Of a stretch of 64,000 bases of DNA, positions 35,949 to 44,694 are shown piece after piece. The DNA is from Pseudomonadota bacterium. GTDB taxonomy: Bacteria; Pseudomonadota; Alphaproteobacteria; Rickettsiales; UBA6187. The stretch spans positions 1 to 64,000 of the forward strand of contig JAQCEY010000004.1 in NCBI GenBank assembly GCA_027620075.1, given 5' to 3'. How positions within the stretch are numbered: position 1 is the stretch's first letter; each line of letters begins with the position of its first letter. The notes under the pieces were generated by a model that saw nothing but the letters and a program-made list of their open reading frames with translations, did not search any database and had not been told where the DNA came from. A program made the position numbers and the translations under genes.

Positions 35949-35984
35949 TTTAAAAATCAGATACTTACTTAACAAGAGGGTAAA

Positions 35985-37733
35985 ATGCAACTGAGCGGAG
36001 CAGCGATAGTTATAAAGGCTTTGGTAGACCAAGGGGTAGATACTATATTCGGATATCCCGGTGGTGCGGTGTTGCCTTTATATGACGAGCTGTTCAAGCA
36101 AAACAAGTTAAGGCACATACTTGTGCGTCATGAGCAGGGTGCGGTGCATGCGGCAGAGGGTTATGCCCGTTCAACAGGAAAGATAGGTGCGGTTTTAGTA
36201 ACATCGGGACCGGGGGCCACCAATACCGTAACGGGTCTTGCCGATGCTTATCTTGATAGTATTCCTATAATTTGTATAACTGGTCAAGTGCCGTCTCCGC
36301 TTATAGGTAGTGATGCTTTTCAGGAGGCAGATGTTGTAGGTATTACAAGACCTTGCACTAAGCATAATTATCTTATAAAAGAAGTGGAAAAAATAGAACA
36401 TACCGTAAAAGAGGCAATACATATCGCAAGTACCGGGCGACCGGGACCCGTAGTTGTCGACATACCTAAAAATATCCAGAATATGACGGCAGAATATAAA
36501 AGCCTGAAAAATGTTACCAGAGAGTCATATAAGGTAACACTTGAAGGCGATGAAGCTGCTATAAAAAAAGCTGTTAAATTGATTGCTGCCTCCAAAAGAC
36601 CTGTTTTTTATACAGGCGGTGGCGTAATTAATTCGGGTACTAAGGCTTCCGAGCTATTGACAAAATTCGTAAAAATGACAGGGGCGCCTATTACAAATAC
36701 TTTGATGGGATTCGGCGGATATCCTGCTAATGATAAGCAGTTTTTAGGTATGCTCGGTATGCACGGCTCATATGAAGCAAATATGTGCATGGCTAAATGT
36801 GACGTTATGATAAATATCGGTGCTAGGTTCGACGACAGGATTACGGGTCGTCTTGATGCATTTTCGGTAGGCTCGAAGAAGATACATGTTGATATAGACC
36901 CTTCATCTATTAATAAAAATGTTATGGTTGATGTTCCGGTTGTGGGCGATGTGGCACATGTATTGGAGAAAATGATAGATATCTGGAAAAAAGAAAAACT
37001 ATCATGCGATAAGGATTCACTTGAAAAATGGTGGAAGCAGGTTGAGCAATGGCGTGAAAAAGACAGCTTCGGCTATAAACAGTCGGGAAAGGCTATAAAG
37101 CCGCAATACGCTCTGGACAGGCTGAACGAAGCATTGCAGGGTAAGGATTTTTTTGTGACTACAGATGTTGGGCAGCATCAGATGTGGGCGGCACAATATA
37201 TCAAGTTCGACAAGCCTAACCGCTGGATGACTTCCGGGGGGCTTGGTACTATGGGATACGGTTTGCCTGCCGCTATCGGGGTGCAGATAGGAAATCCCGA
37301 TAAACCTGTGGTGTGCGTTTCGGGTGAGGCATCAATAATGATGAATATTCAGGAATTGGCAACGGCAGTTCAATATCGCCTGCCTGTTAAGGTATTCCTG
37401 ATGAATAACAGCTATATGGGAATGGTACGCCAGTGGCAGGAGCTTTTCCATGGCGACAGACATTCTGAAAGCTATATGGAGGCATTGCCTGATTTTAAGG
37501 AGCTTGCAAAAGCATTCGGACTTACGGGGATTATTTGTGACAGACCCGAAAAGGTTGATGATGCCATAAAAGAAATGCTGGAAACAGATGGTCCGGTTTT
37601 TCTTGATATGCAAGTGGATAAGGCGGAAAATGTCTACCCGATGATACCTGCGGGTGCGGCTCATTACGAAATTGAGTTTAGCCCTAATGATAAGATTGAA
37701 GTTGATGAGGAAATAGCAAGGCAGAGGGTTTAG
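35985..37733 (+). CDS. ilvB: Acetolactate synthase, large (catalytic) subunit
   Basis: A 582-residue thiamine-diphosphate enzyme, first common step of valine, leucine and isoleucine synthesis. The N-terminal TPP-binding part has FGYPGGAVLPLYDEL and the catalytic Glu in RHEQGAVHAAEGYARSTGK; the C-terminal part has TSGGLGTMGYGLPAAIG and VSGEASIMMNIQELATA. The GEASI form of the metal motif is usual in alphaproteobacteria. Its small subunit ilvN lies 1.2 kb downstream, separated by three unrelated genes. AGAGGG precedes the ATG. Confidence 0.97.
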   Translation: MQLSGAAIVIKALVDQGVDTIFGYPGGAVLPLYDELFKQNKLRHILVRHEQGAVHAAEGYARSTGKIGAVLVTSGPGATNTVTGLADAYLDSIPIICITGQVPSPLIGSDAFQEADVVGITRPCTKHNYLIKEVEKIEHTVKEAIHIASTGRPGPVVVDIPKNIQNMTAEYKSLKNVTRESYKVTLEGDEAAIKKAVKLIAASKRPVFYTGGGVINSGTKASELLTKFVKMTGAPITNTLMGFGGYPANDKQFLGMLGMHGSYEANMCMAKCDVMINIGARFDDRITGRLDAFSVGSKKIHVDIDPSSINKNVMVDVPVVGDVAHVLEKMIDIWKKEKLSCDKDSLEKWWKQVEQWREKDSFGYKQSGKAIKPQYALDRLNEALQGKDFFVTTDVGQHQMWAAQYIKFDKPNRWMTSGGLGTMGYGLPAAIGVQIGNPDKPVVCVSGEASIMMNIQELATAVQYRLPVKVFLMNNSYMGMVRQWQELFHGDRHSESYMEALPDFKELAKAFGLTGIICDRPEKVDDAIKEMLETDGPVFLDMQVDKAENVYPMIPAGAAHYEIEFSPNDKIEVDEEIARQRV

Positions 37734-37744
37734 AGGTTATTATT

Positions 37745-38224
37745 ATGTCTTATGTAGAAAATAATTTGTTACAAAGCGAGAAAATTGTTTTTAAAGCTGA
37801 AGTTAGCCCTTATATATATCTGAATTGCTTTGTGCTGTTAGTTGTTATTCCTTTCATTCTTATAAGGAATACTGGAAGGCTTGACGCACTTACTGAAGTG
37901 AGGGGATTTACAGCTTTTATTTTTGCAATATGGTCGGCTATCTTCGGATTAGTATCTTGGATTTATGCTGTAGTTTCAAGGTTTTCAACTGAGATTGCAG
38001 TTACTAATAAGAGGATTATAGTAAAATATGGTCTTATGTCTAGGTGTACGATAGAATTAAATTTGTCTAAAATAGAAAGCGTATCCGTTAACCAAGGTAT
38101 TATGGGTAGATTTCTTAGCTATGGGACTGTTACAATTAATGGAACCGGAGGTATTAAGGTTGATTTTATACATAGCCCGCGTTCTATTGTAAGGTCTGTA
38201 AATGAACAGCTAGAGCTTGCCTAA
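37745..38224 (+). CDS. Membrane protein with bacterial PH domain (YdbS/DUF304-like)
   Basis: A 159-residue protein. Two helices (about 24-42 and 58-80) are followed by a bacterial PH-like domain with the typical EIAVTNKRIIVKYGLMSRCT, ELNLSKIESVSVNQGIMGR, LSYGTVTINGTGG and a late helix SPRSIVRSVNEQL. The function is unknown in this family; membrane or envelope roles are proposed. It starts 11 bases after ilvB and so is co-transcribed with it, although no link to amino-acid synthesis is known. Confidence 0.85.
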   Translation: MSYVENNLLQSEKIVFKAEVSPYIYLNCFVLLVVIPFILIRNTGRLDALTEVRGFTAFIFAIWSAIFGLVSWIYAVVSRFSTEIAVTNKRIIVKYGLMSRCTIELNLSKIESVSVNQGIMGRFLSYGTVTINGTGGIKVDFIHSPRSIVRSVNEQLELA

Positions 38225-38288
38225 TAGAGCATAAAAGAAGCGACTTAGATAATGTGACTGGGCTTATATTATCTTTGTGGAGTTGAAA

Positions 38289-38579
38289 ATGACAAATTTT
38301 AACGATTTACAAAAAAGACGAGATGAGATATTAGCCCTTTCAAAAGAATTTGGTGCGGAAAATATACGTGTTTTCGGCTCGGTTGCACGTGGTGAAGAAA
38401 AAGAAAACAGCGATATTGATATTCTGGTATCAATGCAGAAAAACAGAAGTTACTTTGACTTAATAGCTTTCCAAAATAGTTTAGAGGATTTGCTGCATAC
38501 AAAAGTTGACGTATTATCGGATAGGGGGTTATATCACTCTATAAAGGAGCAGATATTAAATGAGGCAAAGCCGATATGA
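38289..38579 (+). CDS. mntA: MntA-type antitoxin nucleotidyltransferase
   Basis: A 96-residue minimal nucleotidyltransferase. The catalytic pattern GSX10DXD is exact: GSVARGEEKENSDIDILV near residues 34-51. In the HepT-MntA system this enzyme adds AMP units to the HepT RNase and so silences it. ATG at 38289 is chosen because GGAG lies about six bases upstream; a GTG at 38277 is less likely. It overlaps hepT by four bases (ATGA), the usual layout of the pair. Confidence 0.88.
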   Translation: MTNFNDLQKRRDEILALSKEFGAENIRVFGSVARGEEKENSDIDILVSMQKNRSYFDLIAFQNSLEDLLHTKVDVLSDRGLYHSIKEQILNEAKPI

Positions 38580-38908
38580 ACAGGGATAAAGTTTATATTG
38601 ACCATATAATCGAATGTATTGAAAAAGTTGAGGAGATGAGCCTTGAGGGAAAGGGGGCTTTTTTAGATAATTATAAAGTTAGAGATGTGATTCTTAGAAA
38701 TTTGCAGGTTATGGCGGAGTCAACACAAAGAATATCCCAAGATATGAAAGAGTCAAACCCTAACGTAAAATGGTCGCAAATCTCAGGATTTCGGAATATC
38801 CTTGTGCATGAATATATGGGGCTGGATATGGAGCTTGTATGGGCGGTTATAGAAAATGATATACCGATTTTTAAAAAAACAATAAAGAATATAAGTAAGA
38901 AATTATGA
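38576..38908 (+). CDS. hepT: HepT-type RNase toxin (DUF86)
   Basis: A 110-residue helical HEPN protein. The RNase motif Rx4HxY is present as RNILVHEY near residue 87, in GFRNILVHEYMGLD, so the active site looks intact. HepT cleaves RNA, including tRNA in studied systems, until neutralised by MntA, which is encoded directly upstream. It also overlaps the next gene, ilvN, by four bases. The toxin-antitoxin pair is therefore embedded in the ilv transcription unit and translationally coupled to a biosynthetic gene. Confidence 0.9.
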   Translation: MNRDKVYIDHIIECIEKVEEMSLEGKGAFLDNYKVRDVILRNLQVMAESTQRISQDMKESNPNVKWSQISGFRNILVHEYMGLDMELVWAVIENDIPIFKKTIKNISKKL

Positions 38909-39414
38909 CAGAACAAACACAAGAAAGACATATTTTAGCGGTTTTGGTTGATAATGAGGCTGGGGTTTTAGGGCGTGTAGTAGGCTTGTTCTCGGGGCGT
39001 GGTTATAATATCGACAGCCTGACCGTGTCGGAAGTTAATAAGGAAAAAGGGCTTTCCCGCATTACCATAACTACATTTGCCGAGCAAAAGGTTGTTGACC
39101 ATATCGTCACTCTTATTGAAAGGATAGTGCCTGTACATAAGGTTCATAATCTTACTGCCGACGGTGCTTTTGTTGAACGTACTTTGGCACTTGTAAAAGT
39201 TAAGGCAATAAAAGATAAACGGGCTGAGATACTTCATCTTGCCGATAGCTTTAATGCTAAGGAAGTTGACTCTACGGAAAAATCATTCGTGTTTGAAATA
39301 TCCGACAACCCTATTCTGGTGAATGAATTTTTGGCGGCAATGAAGCAGTACGGCATATTGGAATTTGCCCGCACCGGTATAACCGCCATTGCCAGAGGTT
39401 CGGAAGAATTTTAA
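38905..39414 (+). CDS. ilvN: Acetolactate synthase, small (regulatory) subunit
   Basis: A 169-residue regulatory subunit. The N-terminal ACT domain (HILAVLVDNEAGVLGRVVGL, FSGRGYNIDSLTV) binds valine for feedback inhibition and activates IlvB. The C-terminal domain has TLALVKVKAIKDKRAEIL and a final ARTGITAIARGSEEF, as in IlvH. It begins inside the end of hepT (four-base overlap) and lies 1.2 kb from ilvB, whereas in most bacteria the two are adjacent. Confidence 0.95.
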   Translation: MTEQTQERHILAVLVDNEAGVLGRVVGLFSGRGYNIDSLTVSEVNKEKGLSRITITTFAEQKVVDHIVTLIERIVPVHKVHNLTADGAFVERTLALVKVKAIKDKRAEILHLADSFNAKEVDSTEKSFVFEISDNPILVNEFLAAMKQYGILEFARTGITAIARGSEEF

Positions 39415-39624
39415 CTAACGGCTTATTACCGATTTTGGTGACCGCTCGGATTCTTCTATTTTTTTCAACGGTGTATTGCCGCCGGATATATACTTAGTTG
39501 CTTTATCTTCAGGTGTTTTGAAAACAGCATCTTGCCAACTTGTTATCGGACGATCGGTAATAGTTTGAGTATGTTGTTGTTGCATTTTGTTTCTGACAAA
39601 CGCAGAAAATTTAGTGTCGTTCAT
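39415..39624 (-). CDS. Hypothetical small protein
   Basis: A 69-residue polar frame convergent with ilvN, its stop codon directly abutting that of ilvN. It is rich in Lys, Thr, Gln and Ser (MQQQHTQTITDRPITSWQ), with no helix, signal or motif that I recognise. No ribosome site is visible before the ATG. It may be real, because the frame stays open in non-coding AT-rich DNA, but support is modest. Confidence 0.4.
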   Translation of the reverse strand: MNDTKFSAFVRNKMQQQHTQTITDRPITSWQDAVFKTPEDKATKYISGGNTPLKKIEESERSPKSVISR

Positions 39625-39755
39625 GATTTTAATTTTTTATAATTGTGGATATATTGGTATAACTTATATTGCATTAATCAAAAAATTCAAATGAAAAATT
39701 GAAAAATTATTTGTTTTTCTCTACAATTTTCAAAAAATGTAATTTGAAGGGTGGT

Positions 39756-40190
39756 ATGCAAGAAATTTTAAATGATCAGGGGAAATTGATATTTTGTGTT
39801 ATGTTTTTACTAGTGTTAGGAAATGCAATTGCTGCCATTTTTTTATTTGTTAAAGCAAAAACTTTTGTAAAAAATTCAATTGCTACAAAGGCAAAAGTTT
39901 TGAGTAGTAGTAATCAAGGGGTAGGTAATCATAGTTGTGTAGAACATACGGTTGAATACAAAGACCGTCTTGGAAGAAAAATAAAAGGAAAAATAAATTA
40001 TAAATTAAAAACTATTGAAAACGGTAAAGAAATTTCAATTCTATACAATAAAGAAAATCCTGAAATAATAAAGCCCGATAGTAAATTCCATATATACATA
40101 ATTCCGATTGCTTTAATAGAAAGTGCGGTAATTTTTGGGGGAATATTAATTTATTTAGTACATGAGGGAACGGCAAAAATTCCGTTTTAA
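39756..40190 (+). CDS. DUF3592-like membrane protein
   Basis: A 144-residue protein with a helix near residues 10-32 and another near 120-140, around a small beta domain. The pattern TKAKVLSSSNQGVGNH, HTVEYKDRLGRKIKG and ISILYNKENPEIIKPDS follows the DUF3592 layout (variable strand, d-x-x-G, then lYnP-nP). Function is unknown. The start at 39756 is chosen for the AAGGGTGG ribosome site; an upstream ATG at 39699 would add 19 residues. It overlaps the convergent SMR-like gene by four bases. Confidence 0.65.
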   Translation: MQEILNDQGKLIFCVMFLLVLGNAIAAIFLFVKAKTFVKNSIATKAKVLSSSNQGVGNHSCVEHTVEYKDRLGRKIKGKINYKLKTIENGKEISILYNKENPEIIKPDSKFHIYIIPIALIESAVIFGGILIYLVHEGTAKIPF

Positions 40191-40510
40191 GGCTTTGTTA
40201 TAAGGTTTAATCCGATACAGCCGGTTATTATCATAACCATGAACAATATTCCCAAAGGCGAGATTGTCTCTTTAAACCATATCAGCCCTATCGCCGTTAC
40301 TATCAACACACCGATTCCCGACCATACGGTATAGGCAATGCCGATTGGCAAGGTTTTTACAGCCTGACCGTATAAGAATATGCCGATTCCGAACAATATA
40401 AATGAGCCGCAGCCAAGAAAAAAATTATTGAAACCGTCGGACTGTTTCAGCATAGCATTTGCTATGACCGATATTAATGTACCTGAAAATAAAATTATCC
40501 ATGCATTCAT
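40187..40510 (-). CDS. Small multidrug resistance-like membrane protein lacking the conserved Glu
   Basis: A 107-residue four-helix protein of SMR size and pattern: NAMLKQSDGF after helix 1, LPIGIAYTVWSGIGVLIVT in helix 3 and FKETISPLGI before helix 4. SMR transporters such as EmrE export cationic compounds by proton exchange through Glu14. Aligned without gaps to EmrE, position 14 is Ser here (TLISVIAN versus ILAEVIG). Proton-coupled efflux by the usual mechanism is therefore doubtful. It may transport something else, like ArnE/ArnF, or act as part of a heterodimer. Confidence 0.82.
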   Translation of the reverse strand: MNAWIILFSGTLISVIANAMLKQSDGFNNFFLGCGSFILFGIGIFLYGQAVKTLPIGIAYTVWSGIGVLIVTAIGLIWFKETISPLGILFMVMIITGCIGLNLITKP

Positions 40511-40591
40511 GGCGTTTTTTCTCTAAAATATAAAAACACTGTAATTTATCATACGCTGAATTTTTCTAAAAGAAAAATTATAATGGTATTT

Positions 40592-41491
40592 TTACTTGAA
40601 CTTCTCTTTCTTATTACAGAATCGGCAGGTAATGGTTATAACGCCTTTGACCTTCATTTTCTCACGCTCATCTTCGGACATCATATCTAAAGCCATTTCC
40701 ATGCGTTCTCTTGAGCATCTGCATCTGGCTTCAAGTTTTGACGGGTCAAAAATCCTTACGCCGTCTTCATGGAACAATCTGTATAATAGTGTAGGCATGG
40801 GCAGGTTGTCGTCTATCAACTCTTTGTCGGTAACGCTATCTAGTAATATACTAGCACGTTCAAAGTCGTCTTCATGACGGTTTGATATTTTTTTGCCGCC
40901 TTCTTGTGCAATACGCTGCAACACTATGCCGCCTGCATGCCATGTTTTGTTGATTTTATTTGCGGTAACTTCCATTACAACGTCCAATTGGTCTGATTGT
41001 CTGAAATATTCAACAATACAACCTGAAAGGCTTTTTCCGGCTAAAGGTACGATTGCCTGATATGCCCTTTCACCTTTGTTATCAATTGTTATCACAACAT
41101 TACCGTTTCCGAAAAGTTCGGTTATATCCTGCTCCTTACGTCCCTCAGCTTCAAGATCATGCATCTTCTTTTTGTCTTTTACATGCGTGTAACCCCTCAA
41201 ATGACCGTCTGACGTGTAATCGGCACTTACAAAACTTATTGCTCCGTTACCCTGAGCCTGTATTGAAATTATACCTTTCAGCTTCATCATAGTGCCTACC
41301 ATGGATACCAGAACCAGAAGCTCTCCAAGAAGCTGTGATACGCGTAACGGGTATTTGTGGTCGCTTAATATCTTATGGACTTCTTCATTAATCCGTACGA
41401 AACGACCTCTTATTCCTGATTTTTCTATCATGAAAGGAAGGGAGGCGTTCCTTAAAATGTCATTGCTGTTAGCAGGTAAATCAAATTGCAT
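40592..41491 (-). CDS. hslO: Redox-regulated chaperone Hsp33
   Basis: A 299-residue Hsp33 protein, a holdase switched on by oxidation. The substrate domain includes SQLLGELLVLVSMVGTMMKL and GNGAISFVSADYTSDGHLRGY. The C-terminal zinc switch has four cysteines in the pattern CRCS near residue 258 and CRFC near residue 291, as in the family. It lies near the oxyR-ahpCD oxidative-stress locus (about 4 kb away) but not in the same operon. Confidence 0.94.
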   Translation of the reverse strand: MQFDLPANSNDILRNASLPFMIEKSGIRGRFVRINEEVHKILSDHKYPLRVSQLLGELLVLVSMVGTMMKLKGIISIQAQGNGAISFVSADYTSDGHLRGYTHVKDKKKMHDLEAEGRKEQDITELFGNGNVVITIDNKGERAYQAIVPLAGKSLSGCIVEYFRQSDQLDVVMEVTANKINKTWHAGGIVLQRIAQEGGKKISNRHEDDFERASILLDSVTDKELIDDNLPMPTLLYRLFHEDGVRIFDPSKLEARCRCSRERMEMALDMMSEDEREKMKVKGVITITCRFCNKKEKFK

Positions 41492-41630
41492 ACAATCTCA
41501 ATTATAAACTATTTGAGCCGGCATTACTATAATTTATTCAAAATAGCAAGCTTATGTAACCCGAATATTATTGGCAGTGTTCGTTATAGATAAATTTTGT
41601 TATAGGTTAATTTATTTCAGAATCTCTACA

Positions 41631-41777
41631 CTAAAAATCCACGCAGCGACCGCCTTTTTCCCAGTCACCATAGCGAGTAGGCTCCAAGCCTTTAGGACCT
41701 CCATGCTCTTGTGTTTCAGAATTATCTTCTTGCTCGGTTAATTCATTTATTTCCGAGTCCTGTTTTTCTTTTTCCAT
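41631..41777 (-). CDS. SDHAF4/DUF1674 mini-protein (succinate dehydrogenase assembly factor)
   Basis: A 48-residue protein. The C-terminal half carries the DUF1674 signature GGPKGLEPTRYGDWEKGGRC followed by VDF and the stop; the N-terminus is acidic and disordered. In mitochondria and alphaproteobacteria this family helps flavinated SdhA to mature. Its presence is strong evidence for the alphaproteobacterial origin of the DNA. It sits between metZ and hslO on the minus strand, 35 bases after the metZ stop. No sdh genes are in the window. Confidence 0.85.
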   Translation of the reverse strand: MEKEKQDSEINELTEQEDNSETQEHGGPKGLEPTRYGDWEKGGRCVDF

Positions 41778-41812
41778 TCTACTGTTTTTGAAACCTTTTC
41801 TTTTTTATAAAA

Positions 41813-42997
41813 CTACAAAGCCTGAGAAATATCGTTTATAAGGTCATCTACATCTTCAAGCCCCACCGATAAACGCAGCATTCCCTGTGTAATATCAAGC
41901 TTTACCTGCTCTTTAGGGTCGATATTAGAATGGGTAGTTGATGCAGGGTGAGTTATCAATGATTTTGAATCACCTAAGTTATTGCAAATATCGATTATTT
42001 TCAACTTGTTCATAAAAGCGAACGCAGCATCTTTGCCGCCTTTCACCTCGAAAGCTATCATATTGCCGCCTCTATCCATCTGCTTGCATGCAAGGTCATA
42101 TTGCGGGTGTGACGGAAGTCCGGGGAAAATCACCCTTTGAATATGTTTATTCCTTTCTAAAAACTGGGCTACCTTATCGGCATTATCACAATGACGCTGC
42201 ATACGTATTTCTAAAGTTTCAAGTCCCTTGAGGAACACCCATGCGTTAAACGGACTCATAGCCGGCCCCGTATGCCTGTGGAAAGGTGTTACCACCTCTT
42301 CAATGAACTGCTTACTGCCCAAAATCGCACCGCCCAAACAACGCCCCTGTCCGTCAATATGCTTGGTAGCCGAATATACGACGCAGTCAGCCCCAAGCTC
42401 CAAAGGATGTTGCAGCATCGGTGAGGAGAAAACGTTATCAACAATAAAGAATGCTCCGTGTTGTTTGCATAGCTTAGCTACAGCTTCAATATCCACCAGC
42501 TCAAGGTTAGGGTTTGAAGGGGACTCGATAAATACATATTTTGTATTTTTTTTGAAAGCCGATTCCCATTCTTTCATATTCTTGCCGTCTACCAGTGTAA
42601 CCTCCACACCAAGACGAGGCATCACCTCGGTAGCGATATAATAGCACGAACCGAACAGAACTTTACTTGCGATTAAGTGTTCACCGGGTCTTATCTGACA
42701 TGCAAGCGAAGCAAAAACCGCCGCCATACCGCTTGCTACCACACATGCGGCTTCCGCACCTTCCAATAATGCAAGGCGTTTCTCAAGCATAGCAAGAGTA
42801 GGGTTGCAATATCTTGAATATACAAATCCGGGTGCTTCGCCGTTAAAGCGGCTTTCCGCCACTTCTGCCGACTCGTAGCAAAACCCTGAATTAAGGAAAA
42901 TAGCCTCGCTGGTCTCACCGAAATTAGAACGCAGTGTACCGCCCCTTACGAGCTTGGTATTTATCTTCCAGTTTTCCTGATTCTCTTTATTTTTCAC
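41813..42997 (-). CDS. metZ: O-succinylhomoserine sulfhydrylase (Cys/Met metabolism PLP enzyme)
   Basis: A 394-residue PLP enzyme of the cystathionine gamma-synthase family. The PLP lysine is Lys212 in VVYSATKHIDGQGRCLGG. LNSGFCYESAEVAESRFNGE followed by PGFVYSRYCNPT is characteristic of MetZ, which makes homocysteine directly from O-succinylhomoserine and sulfide. MetB or MetC activity is the alternative. It is divergent from tatB. No SAM riboswitch-like structure is seen in the 132-base gap upstream. Confidence 0.9.
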   Translation of the reverse strand: MKNKENQENWKINTKLVRGGTLRSNFGETSEAIFLNSGFCYESAEVAESRFNGEAPGFVYSRYCNPTLAMLEKRLALLEGAEAACVVASGMAAVFASLACQIRPGEHLIASKVLFGSCYYIATEVMPRLGVEVTLVDGKNMKEWESAFKKNTKYVFIESPSNPNLELVDIEAVAKLCKQHGAFFIVDNVFSSPMLQHPLELGADCVVYSATKHIDGQGRCLGGAILGSKQFIEEVVTPFHRHTGPAMSPFNAWVFLKGLETLEIRMQRHCDNADKVAQFLERNKHIQRVIFPGLPSHPQYDLACKQMDRGGNMIAFEVKGGKDAAFAFMNKLKIIDICNNLGDSKSLITHPASTTHSNIDPKEQVKLDITQGMLRLSVGLEDVDDLINDISQAL

Positions 42998-43129
42998 GAT
43001 TCCTCGCCTTCTTCTTATTCATTTTTGCTAGCAATAACTAGCCTAAAATTACAGTTTTGTCCAATATATCTTTATATTTACACTTTTATGACTATAATCC
43101 TTCAAAAAACTAACTTGCGGTAAATTAAT

Positions 43130-43435
43130 ATGTTTGACTTGTCATGGTCGGAGATGTTCGTAGTAGCGATAGTAGGGTTACTTGTTATAGGCCCTGAAGA
43201 ATTGCCTGCGGTAGTACGCAACTGCAAGAAGGTAATAGCCAAGATAAAAAACACCGCCAAAGAATTCACCTCAGCCATTACCGACATTGACGAAATAGAC
43301 GACATAAAAAAAGAAGCACAAAAATTGAACGAGGACATGAAAACCATAATTGACCTTGAGGGAAATGAACAGCCTACTTACGATATTTCTGATATGATTA
43401 AGGAAAAAAAGCCTGACAAAACCTCAAATAATTAA
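43130..43435 (+). CDS. tatB: Sec-independent protein translocase TatB
   Basis: A 101-residue protein with one N-terminal helix (about 6-21, MFVVAIVGLLVIGPEELP) and the Tat hinge motif GPEELPAVVR. An amphipathic helix follows (KKVIAKIKNTAKEF), then an acidic tail. The Glu near residue 8 and the extended amphipathic helix favour TatB over TatA. TatB binds twin-arginine substrates with TatC; tatC and tatA are not adjacent. The likely Mo-cofactor gene moeA follows, which is sensible because many Tat substrates are molybdoenzymes, though this link is inference. Confidence 0.87.
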   Translation: MFDLSWSEMFVVAIVGLLVIGPEELPAVVRNCKKVIAKIKNTAKEFTSAITDIDEIDDIKKEAQKLNEDMKTIIDLEGNEQPTYDISDMIKEKKPDKTSNN

Positions 43436-43500
43436 CCTTTTTTTAAGGCATGATGTATATAATTAGCATTGTTGAATTAGCATGGAGTGAGTAACAACAA

Positions 43501-44694
43501 ATGCATCAAAGCCACAGGGATTTTCTTGAAAGGATTTTATCACATATAGAGCAAAAGCCGTATGAGTCCGTAGGTATATATGATTCGTTGGGTAAGATTC
43601 TGGCGACGGATATAAAAGCTTTACGCCCGTTTCCTGCCAAGGACACGGTATCTGCCGACGGATATGCGATAATTTGCGAGAACACAAAAGACGCACCCAT
43701 CAATCTGCACATTGTCGGAGAATCAATCGCAGAAAGCCCTTTTAGCGGAAAGGTAAACGACGGTCAGGCTGTGCGTACTTATGTAGGTTCACCGTTACCT
43801 GAAGGAACAGATACGGTAATTGAAGATAACGAATGTGAGGTTGAAGGGGACTCAATAAGGATAAACACAACGGTATTACACAGCCAGAATATCTTATATT
43901 GCGGTATAGACTTTCAGATAGATGAGGTAATGCTAAAGAGGGGCTATAAGATTACCGCCATAGACCTTGCTATTGCCGCCTCCATGAACCTGTCATCGCT
44001 CAATGTCAGCAAACCCCCTGAGGTAGGCATATTAGAGATAGGCGATATGCTTATAAAACCGGGTGAGGGCTTAGATCCCGAACAAACAATATCCACCACC
44101 GATATAATATTAAATTCATTTGCCAAATCCGAGGGGGCTAATGCAAAAGACTACGGCATTGTGTCTGAAAATGAAGGCTCAATAACCAAGAAGCTGAAAT
44201 CTATCAAGGGCATGGATTTGATAGTCACAACGGGCGGTATCTCAAAATCATCTTCAGACGCATTGAAAAAGGTACTGGAAAAAAACAATAATACCCTTGA
44301 AACTCTTAAACTGAGCTTAAGCGAGGATATATCTATCATATTTTCTAAAATAGGTAAGACACCCTTATTATGCTTACCTTCGCACCCGATATCGACCTAT
44401 ATTGCCTGTATATTGTTCTTAAAACCGATTATACGCTACATGAACAATTCCACAGAAAAAACACATTTTAACGACATTGCCGTATTAGACCGTGATTTGG
44501 ACGTGAACGACCTGAAAATGGATTATATATGTTCACACCTTACCACCGATGACGGCAAAACATTAAAAGCAATGCCGGCATCTTCATATGACAAAATGTT
44601 GATGTCTACCCTTTTAAGTTCCGATTGTCTGGTACAGGTTAATAAAAAAGGCTGTAAAAAAGGTTATTCGGTCGGTATAATTCCTTTTAGTTAA
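43501..44694 (+). CDS. moeA: Molybdopterin molybdenumtransferase MoeA
   Basis: A 397-residue MoeA protein that inserts molybdenum into molybdopterin-AMP. Landmarks are PFPAKDTVSADGYAII (the s-x-x-DG-A motif), YVGSPLPEGTDTVIEDNE, and in the MogA-like domain VGILEIGDMLIKPGEGL and DLIVTTGGISKS. LLCLPSHPISTYIACILFL is the late domain III/IV border. It is somewhat shorter in its C-terminal part than usual. No other moa or mog genes are near. Confidence 0.9.
   Translation: MHQSHRDFLERILSHIEQKPYESVGIYDSLGKILATDIKALRPFPAKDTVSADGYAIICENTKDAPINLHIVGESIAESPFSGKVNDGQAVRTYVGSPLPEGTDTVIEDNECEVEGDSIRINTTVLHSQNILYCGIDFQIDEVMLKRGYKITAIDLAIAASMNLSSLNVSKPPEVGILEIGDMLIKPGEGLDPEQTISTTDIILNSFAKSEGANAKDYGIVSENEGSITKKLKSIKGMDLIVTTGGISKSSSDALKKVLEKNNNTLETLKLSLSEDISIIFSKIGKTPLLCLPSHPISTYIACILFLKPIIRYMNNSTEKTHFNDIAVLDRDLDVNDLKMDYICSHLTTDDGKTLKAMPASSYDKMLMSTLLSSDCLVQVNKKGCKKGYSVGIIPFS

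Noticed and set aside
42998..43129. Possible SAM riboswitch upstream of metZ
   Set aside because: I could not find a SAM-type fold or conserved core in the metZ-tatB gap, only a small GCTAG/CTAGC inverted repeat.
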